Below are positions 57,726 to 64,000 of a stretch of DNA of 64,000 nucleotides, piece after piece. The notes below the pieces were generated by a model. That model was given only the letters and a program-made list of their open reading frames with translations. It searched no databases and was not told the origin of the DNA. A program made the position numbers and the translations under genes. The stretch comes from Valencia hispanica (Eukaryota > Chordata > Actinopteri > Cyprinodontiformes > Valenciidae): assembly GCA_963556495.2 (NCBI GenBank), contig OY747712.1, forward strand, positions 26,218,235 to 26,282,234. The letters run 5' to 3'. Position 1 is the stretch's first letter. The number at the start of each line of letters is the position of its first letter.

Positions 57726-58879
57726 TCATATCAAAATGCAATAAAGTTTGTATTTATAACTTGAAAGACAATTGAAAAAAAAGTTCGAGGGCAATGCAGA
57801 CTTTTGCAAGACACACTCAATGTATATAATATTAAATGCTTTAAACACAGAGGAGAAATAAACCTTAATGCTCTCAACAGTAGGGGGCGTAAGAGGTGTT
57901 TCAGCTTTGATCCACAGTGCATGCATTGGAACAACTAGAATGTAAAAATTGTCCATCCTATGACCAGATGTGCAACAAACACAGCACTCTCAGGTCAGAC
58001 AGAATAATTATCCATGTTGACTTAAGAACGGTTTTAAAGATGCGATTCCTGTAATGTGTCCATCCCCGGAGTAATTCTAAAAAAGCCTCAGAAGTGCCTC
58101 AATCTTCCTGAAATCATGCATGGTTGAACATTTGAAATGAGCTCGCACATCACCCCCAGGCACTGATTCAGACTTGATTGAGGAAAGGCAAGCTGCAAGT
58201 ACTTATTTATACAACTACGTCATCTGGAGGCTGTGCAGAAGGACGAAAGCGGCTAAAAAAAATGCACGGGAGAGGTTTAGGGAATACGAATTCCATTAAG
58301 CACATTCCATTAATTTAATATGCTGATGCTGGACTAATCAACAAGTTGTCTACTGATGCATTGTGTGTATACGGCACAGGGGAAAAAAAGGAAGAAGTAG
58401 ATGGGTTTGATGTTTGAGAGGAGAAGGGGGTGGAAATCAAAGTACTCCACCAACAATCTATATAATTATCGTCATCTCCTGCTTTTCCTCTCTGGCAAAG
58501 AAACACTCCATCCATTTGTAGAAATCGCCCAGGGGAACGTTACATCAAAACTAATCATAACGATTAAAATCAGCTTCTCTGTAGGGAGGAGGCAATAGGG
58601 AAGTTAGAGGCAGGGGTTGAGGGTGTTGTAAATATAGGGAAAAAATATATATCTTAGATGATTTATAAGAACATAAACTCAAGAAAAGACTGAGGCACCA
58701 CTGCCGTGATCATCTCCATTTGCTCGCAGTTTTATTCTGCATATTGGTTTAGACTGGGGCAGAGACATGAGCTAATTGTATCCTGATCTTTGCCTGGAGG
58801 GGTTTCGGGAGCCCTGGAGCAAGTATTCTCTGTATTTTGTTCTGTCTACCTTAGCCAAGCTATTGCATTTCTCGCTGGT
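57726..58879. other. Unassigned DNA
   Basis: No gene or recognised repeat. The section around 58190-58380 is not AT-monotonous and could contain conserved non-coding sequence, but I cannot test this. Confidence 0.4.
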
Positions 58880-59470
58880 GTAGGAAGAGAGGCAGATCTC
58901 AGGCCAAATCAGAGGAGAGAAAAAGGTTCACAAAAACCACTCCATGTTTCAGGTAAGCGAAGATTTATTTCTGTTTGCTGTTATTGCCGAGGCTGGGTGG
59001 ACTGGGACATCGAAGCGCAGCAGCTTTTACGCATGTGCCAAGCGATTCGAGCCGCACTAGTTCTTAAGAAATATTTAACCACTTCCTGGCTATTGTTCCG
59101 TGGTTGGAGGGCGACGGCTTTATTCGCATGACAACAAACAGCTAAAGCAACAAACTGGTTGTCGGTGCGATCTCGTGCGAAAACATCCCGTTTATTATCC
59201 AGTTCGCTTCTGGCGGGTCTCAGCTCCTGAAAATATCCCCGCCGTCTACCTTGTCATTGCTGCGTGTATACAAGTTGCTTCCAACTTAGTTAAAAGCAGT
59301 TTTTGTCGTTTACAAACGCCGTTTAAACTTAGTTTTTCCCCCCGTCGTGAAACATTTCCTGACTGCCCTAGATCGTGGAATGAAAGACGCCATTGTGGAG
59401 TAATTTCGCTGCAGGCGTATTTCTTATTCTGTATGACAGGATACAAACGTCAATGCAGAATATGTGAGTA
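58880..59470 (+). other. CpG-richer block, possible promoter or first exon of a neighbouring gene
   Basis: CpG dinucleotides are many times more frequent here than in the surrounding DNA, especially at 58970-59450. A strong splice-donor consensus CAG|GTAAGC lies at 58950-58955 and another, AT|GTGAGT, at about 59460. A 123-codon frame (59100-59471) is open but lacks an ATG at its start and has no family motif. I cannot name the gene. It could equally be an isolated CpG island. Confidence 0.35.
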
Positions 59471-60044
59471 ATCCTTCAATAAAAAGCAAAGCTGTGTGAA
59501 GAGAGGGGTATTTGTGTAGAAAAAGGCGAATATGAGAGTTATCTCTGTTTCTTCTCTCTTGGGATGTTTAACGCACTGTTCGTAATCATCTCCAAGATTC
59601 TCATCAGCAAATGTGACTAAGTGATACAATATGTATTTGGGGCTTGGCATTAAAATACTGTTGGACGTAAACGCACACATGTTCAATTAGAGAGCACTTA
59701 CTATAAATACGGTTTTGCTTTTCAAATAAATATTCTCTTCCAAGAATAACGTTTTAATTGCAATGCAGATCTGCTTTGCAAGTATGGCGATTTAAGTATT
59801 ATTCAATTATTTAATTCTTTAGTAAGAGAAAAAGTCACATAACACCACTTTCAGAGTAAAGAAGCACATGACACTGATATGGTGGCTTATGGTGACCAAT
59901 CACCTGATGGCGCTGTTTCAAAACCCTATCATATGAGGCCTACAGTAAGATGACTGCAGCTTCTGTTTCTCACTGAAATTGGACTACAGAATCTCAGCTC
60001 CCATAAAAAATGCCACCAGACACACTCATTTAATTTTCAGTTTT
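59471..60044. other. Unassigned AT-rich DNA
   Basis: I see nothing assignable between the CpG-richer block and the next Tc1-like copy. Confidence 0.5.
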
Positions 60045-60531
60045 AGTTAAAAGTTTACATATACACATCATAGGCATCAGTTTCATTTTGATAAAGTGCT
60101 TTTATTGATGCATTTGAATCTTTCTTTTTGCACGTTTGGACTAAAACAATTTTGGAGATTTTAAAAATAGTGTGTACACATTTAATTTATTGTGCATTTG
60201 CTCTAAATCACATTGTTAAAGTTATACATACATGTCTAGGCATAAACTACAACCTCTAGTAATCTATAGATAAAGGTAGATTAGAAAGTTGCATCTCACC
60301 CCCATGTTTTCTGTAGACATCAACAAAGTTTCTGAGATAAGTAAGATTTTTTTGAAGTTATATTTTTGAAAAGATTATGGCCTTACCTCTCTTAGAAAGA
60401 TGGCATATCACTGTGAGTTTGAAAAAAACAACAAATAAACCTTCAGGGTGAAAGACTAACAGCCAGTTAAATGGAGCCCTGAGTTAGCTGATGCTAGCTA
60501 ATTTAAAACAACTAATAAAAAATAAAAATAA

Positions 60532-60535
<4 letters not shown>

Positions 60536-60582
<47 letters not shown>
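60536..60582. repeat. (AT)n microsatellite, left of a SINE
   Basis: A run of AT units of about 47 bp. The SINE starts directly at its end. Confidence 0.95.
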
Positions 60583-60585
<3 letters not shown>

Positions 60586-60909
60586 ATCCATCCATTTTCT
60601 ATACCCGTCCATCCTAATGCAGGGTTGTGGGGGGGCTGGTGCCTATCTCCAGCAGTCAAGGGGCGAGAGGTGGAGTACACCCTGGACAGGTCGCCAGTCC
60701 ATCGCAGGGCAACATAGAGACATACAGGACAAACAATTATTCACGCACACACTCATACCTAAGGGCAATTTAGAGAAACCAATTCACCTAACAGTCATGT
60801 TTTTGGACTGTGGGAGGAAGCCGGAGTACTCGGAGAGAACCCACGCATGCACAGGGAGAACATGCAAGCTCCATGCAGAAAGACCCCAGAATTCGAACCC
60901 AGGACCTTT

Positions 60910-60911
<2 letters not shown>
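60583..60911 (-). mobile_element. tRNA-like SINE copy nested in (AT)n and a Tc1-like copy
   Basis: The copy starts with ATCC units and 'ccattttctatacccgtcca', passes the shared blocks 'cctggacaggtcgccagtcc' and 'gggagaacatgcaagctcca', and stops at 'cccaggacctttctt', short of the tRNA-like head. AT repeats on both sides hide any target duplication. Confidence 0.88.

Positions 60912-60980
<69 letters not shown>
60912..60980. repeat. (AT)n microsatellite, right of a SINE
   Basis: An AT repeat of about 69 bp directly abutting the SINE's truncated head end. Confidence 0.95.
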
Positions 60981-60984
<4 letters not shown>

Positions 60985-61966
60985 CAGGCATTAATAAACT
61001 ATGCTTTCTATGTTAAGTTTGTAACCATCGTCTCAGCTGAAGAACTTCCATGTTACTATGCTAAAGTTAAGTTAGTCAAGGCTGCATCAGTTCATTTGAT
61101 CAAGTGATCCCCCTACCACCAGGATAATTTCCAAACTACTAACAGCACAGGAATCTACCAGTTTTGTTTTTTTTAAACAAGTGGCACCTTGTTACAAAAA
61201 ACTCAAACATTATTGGTATATTTGAGTGGACTGGCCTATCTTCTCTGTCAATGGTTTTAAATCAAAGGAGATGAGGTTTGTGCTCTTTGGTCTCAGTGCC
61301 AATAAGGATGTTTGGAGGAATCACGATGGAAGGAAGAACTTTGTGCCAGCTGTGGTGGCAGCATCATGATGAGGGCCTGTATCAGTGCAGACTGTACTAA
61401 CACACTTTCCTTATATAAAAAAGGACAGCATGTCAACTTTTTTAACATAACCTACATCAACTAGGTTTTCCTGTGGGAAAAGTATCCCAAACACAAGCCA
61501 AAACTGTTCTTTGAACGAAAATTTACGCTTCAAGAATTCCCCTGACCTTAACCCTGTTAAAAATGTGTGGACTATTCTTAAAAGCTTGGTTCAAACCAGG
61601 AAACAGACCAATTTAAAGGAGCTCTACTTGTTCCAAAAAGAATGGACAAGTATCCAGCCAGAATTTGACCAGAGCCTTGTTGATGGTTGTAAATGTTTTA
61701 TGACCAAAGATCAACTTAGTATGGGACATTCATCCCAGTATTATTGACTTTTTTGCATATATTTGTGCTTTTACATATAAGGGGCTCCCTCAAAAGAGTT
61801 TAGAAAATCTAAAATAAATCCAAACATGGATATGTAGTTCTTCAAAATCATTGAGACTATATGTTTACATCAGACAACCTTAAAAAATGTTCTGTCTGAA
61901 TAAACCATTTAATGCCAAATTCTAATGTGAACATCAAGGCTGTGTGTGAACTTCTGACTTGCATTG

Positions 61967-62955
61967 TATGCTTCTCCTGCACCCTGGGACAGTTTGGTCT
62001 GCACCACAGTCTGCCATAGCCCGCAGCACTGATTGGACTTCCTTATCTAAGATGTCTTGCTGTTGCACAGCTCTGGTAGATCCACCAAAAATATTGTGAA
62101 GTAGAAAAGTAGCTGAAAGAAAATCGAGGTATAGTTAATCCTATTTGATAATTATCATAGCAGTCATGTGCAAGTCGTTTAGATGTGCATCTAAAAAATG
62201 CAGTGCCAGTTAAGTTCAAATAATTCTCTGTTGCAGTTTTAAAAATTTTAATAAGTGATTTGATTTCAACGAGTGTGTTACCATATGTGTTCTTCAATGT
62301 GTCCTTGCAGAAATCTATTGTTTTAAATATATGTATTTTTATGTTGGGCACATGTCACTTATAATTTAAGAGCAAAACATTGCAACACATACAGCACAAT
62401 TATGACCTCCAAAGAACTTGATTTTAGATGCCATCACAGAAGAAACCTCTGTGTATACATGTGCTATCATTGCTCTGCTGTAACTTGTCCAAAGTTACCA
62501 GTAAACCAAGCTTCAAAATCTCCCCTGGCCATGTTGTTATAACGCTTTGCTACCTGTTATTTTGTTCCCTTTACAACAGGCTCTGACTAAAAAGTCAGCC
62601 CAAACTGTGTAAGCCTTGAGTTGGTGTGGATATTTGAAGTAGATAGCTACAGGCAATAGAGCAGAGACAGCCCATCCAGATTATGTAAATACTGGTCTGT
62701 GGGGCCTCAAACTGAATGTTAATGTTTTGTTCTAAAATGCTAATTATATGTTGTGTGATATGTCAAAAACAGAGATGAACCACATTGTTGGACAAATGAC
62801 TTAAAAGTTAATTTCTTACTCATGCAGCTTTTGAAAGGCTGCATGATGAGTGGTTATCCTGTATTATTTGGCTGTTACTGAACCGCTCAGTTTTTTTCTA
62901 GAACCTTAAAATATCATCTGCATATTAAAGTGGATCTGGATACATGGGGATGTCA
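61967..62955. other. Unassigned DNA
   Basis: I see no gene or recognised repeat here. Confidence 0.5.
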
Positions 62956-62959
62956 ACAA

Positions 62960-63365
62960 AAAGGTTTTATTTATTCCAATAATTCAACTCATAAAGTGAA
63001 ACTCATATGTTTTGCAGATTCACTACACAAACTGTAATATATTTCATGTATTTAATTTATAGGTGATTAAGCTGTACAATTAGATGATCATGCTTCACAG
63101 GTAATGAAAAAACAAAAAAGAGCTTCTTAGAAAATTAGAAAATGACATCAACCCTTAATAAAAAGATTTTTAAATTAGAAATGGTATATTATGGACACAG
63201 CAGGTGCCTGATAGTCATTTGAACATTCAATAAGGAAGATAAGCCACAAAAGGTAATTGCTAAAGAATATAGCCTTTTAAAAATGGCTGTATTTAAACAT
63301 AATACTAGAAAGTTAAGTGGAAGGAAGAAATTATCGTGAAGCAAAACCTTTTCAAGAGTTAGGGG
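62960..63365 (+). mobile_element. Tc1-like 5' end fragment
   Basis: The terminal repeat ('tttattccaataattcaact', 'aaagtgaaactcatat') is followed by a decayed start of the transposase ending 'NTRKLSGRKKLS' (63300-63340), the region after the first helix-turn-helix. The rest of the element is missing. It resembles the 5' end of the element at 4.5 kb. Confidence 0.65.
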
Positions 63366-64000
63366 GATATTCATAAGTTCTGGACTGCAGCTGGAGTCAG
63401 TGGTTCAAAGCCAACACACTTCAACCCATGTGCTCAAGAGCATACATATGTTAATGCATAATATTTGTTTGGGGTTTGTGCATTTTATAATGTAACAAAT
63501 TTGTATGAGTTGCATAAACAAGACAAACCACCGTAACAATATTTTTGTCTATAAATGACAACAGGCGGGGAAGATGCTACTATGGCTGTTGTCTTCTGTA
63601 CATACCTGTTGATGGATGATATCTAATCAAGTTATGGATTCCAATAAACTTCTGACATTTGCGCTGTTCTTAGGTTAAACATATGTGACGATTGTGATGC
63701 AGGCATTTGTTCATAAAATCCACTACATGTTGTTTTACACTATTTACAACTGATTTTGTGATACAGGAATTCATTTCCTCAACCCCCACCTGCCACCCAC
63801 CCAAACGCCATTTCTTTTTCACTCCCTCTTCTTTCTCCCCTGCAATTTTCCATAATGCCTCACAGATTTTACACTCAATCCACCTTTGCGATGACAAGGC
63901 TTTGAGGAAATCCAATTCCACCGAGCTGTTTTCAGAACTTACTTTCCACAGGCACACACTCACTTCCGCACACACACACTCCACCATCTCCACAAATTAG
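63366..64000. other. Unassigned DNA at the window edge
   Basis: Opposed open frames of about 100 codons cover 63670-64000 but neither shows a family motif. The sequence is pyrimidine-rich near 63780-63850. A gene crossing the window end cannot be excluded. Confidence 0.4.

Larger units (their letters stand above)
60045..61966 (+). mobile_element. Tc1-like transposon, decayed, with nested SINE
   Basis: The left end 'gttaaaagtttacatataca' (60046) and the right end 'gtgaacttctgacttgcatt' (to about 61966) are imperfect inverted repeats. A transposase C-terminal piece at 61511-61747 encodes 'NSPDLNPVKNVWTILKSLVQ', with the catalytic Glu changed to Lys. An earlier scrap at 61275-61370 includes 'MRFVLFGLSANKDVW'. 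A SINE flanked by AT repeats sits in the left part, expanding the element to 1.9 kb. Confidence 0.82.

Noticed and set aside
59100..59471. A 123-codon open frame in the CpG-richer block
   Set aside because: It lacks a starting ATG and shows no domain. I kept the block as a possible regulatory or first-exon region but not as a coding gene.
63670..63993. A 107-codon minus-strand frame at the window edge
   Set aside because: No motif or splice support, and the opposite strand is open as well, pointing to low-complexity composition.

Overview
The window is nuclear DNA from a teleost fish, probably a spiny-rayed one (the clade is my inference). It is AT-rich, contains one recognisable spliced vertebrate gene, and is crowded with the transposon mixture typical of fish genomes: Tc1-like DNA transposons, L2/CR1-clade LINEs, a tRNA-like SINE, an RTE-like LINE, an L1 remnant, a CACTA-like element, and AT or AAT microsatellites.

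The only host gene I can support is aquaporin-4 (aqp4), plus strand, five coding exons between 32592 and 37728. The exons join in frame to a 326-residue protein with both NPA motifs, all four pore-filter residues and the C-terminal SSV PDZ ligand. A second start at 33082, equivalent to mammalian Met23, would give a 294-residue short form. The stop codon is TGA followed by CTA, the known context for programmed stop-codon readthrough, and would add about 12 residues. Intron 4 (3.1 kb) carries a 2.26-kb foldback transposon with arms of about 0.4 kb.

Region by region. 0.8-6.1 kb: a SINE piece, three Tc1-like copies, an (AT)n tract between inverted arms and a LINE scrap. 6.1-16.3 kb: two L2-type LINEs lying head to head, the minus-strand one decayed and the plus-strand one nearly intact, with another LINE scrap between their 5' ends. 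16.3-29.5 kb: mostly unassigned AT-rich DNA with decayed Tc1, LINE and SINE pieces. 29.5-31.1 kb: a complete but broken Tc1-like element with inverted/direct repeat ends. 31.1-38.5 kb: aqp4. 38.5-40.2 kb: a Tc1-like element in an (AT)n tract whose transposase has only one internal stop. 41.9-46.1 kb: two older Tc1-like copies. 46.4-51.7 kb: a large CACTA/EnSpm-like element with a roughly 84-bp tandem array near its right end and a chain of GT-AG bounded segments inside. 51.7-57.7 kb: a junction of two unrelated Tc1 families, a SINE with target duplication, an L1 remnant, and a young truncated RTE-like LINE with a perfect 15-bp target duplication. 57.7-64 kb: a CpG-richer block near 59 kb that could be the start of a neighbouring gene, plus two more Tc1-like copies.

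No tRNA, rRNA, CRISPR array or prokaryotic feature was seen. Family names for repeats come from recognising protein motifs and end sequences by eye, not from a database search.
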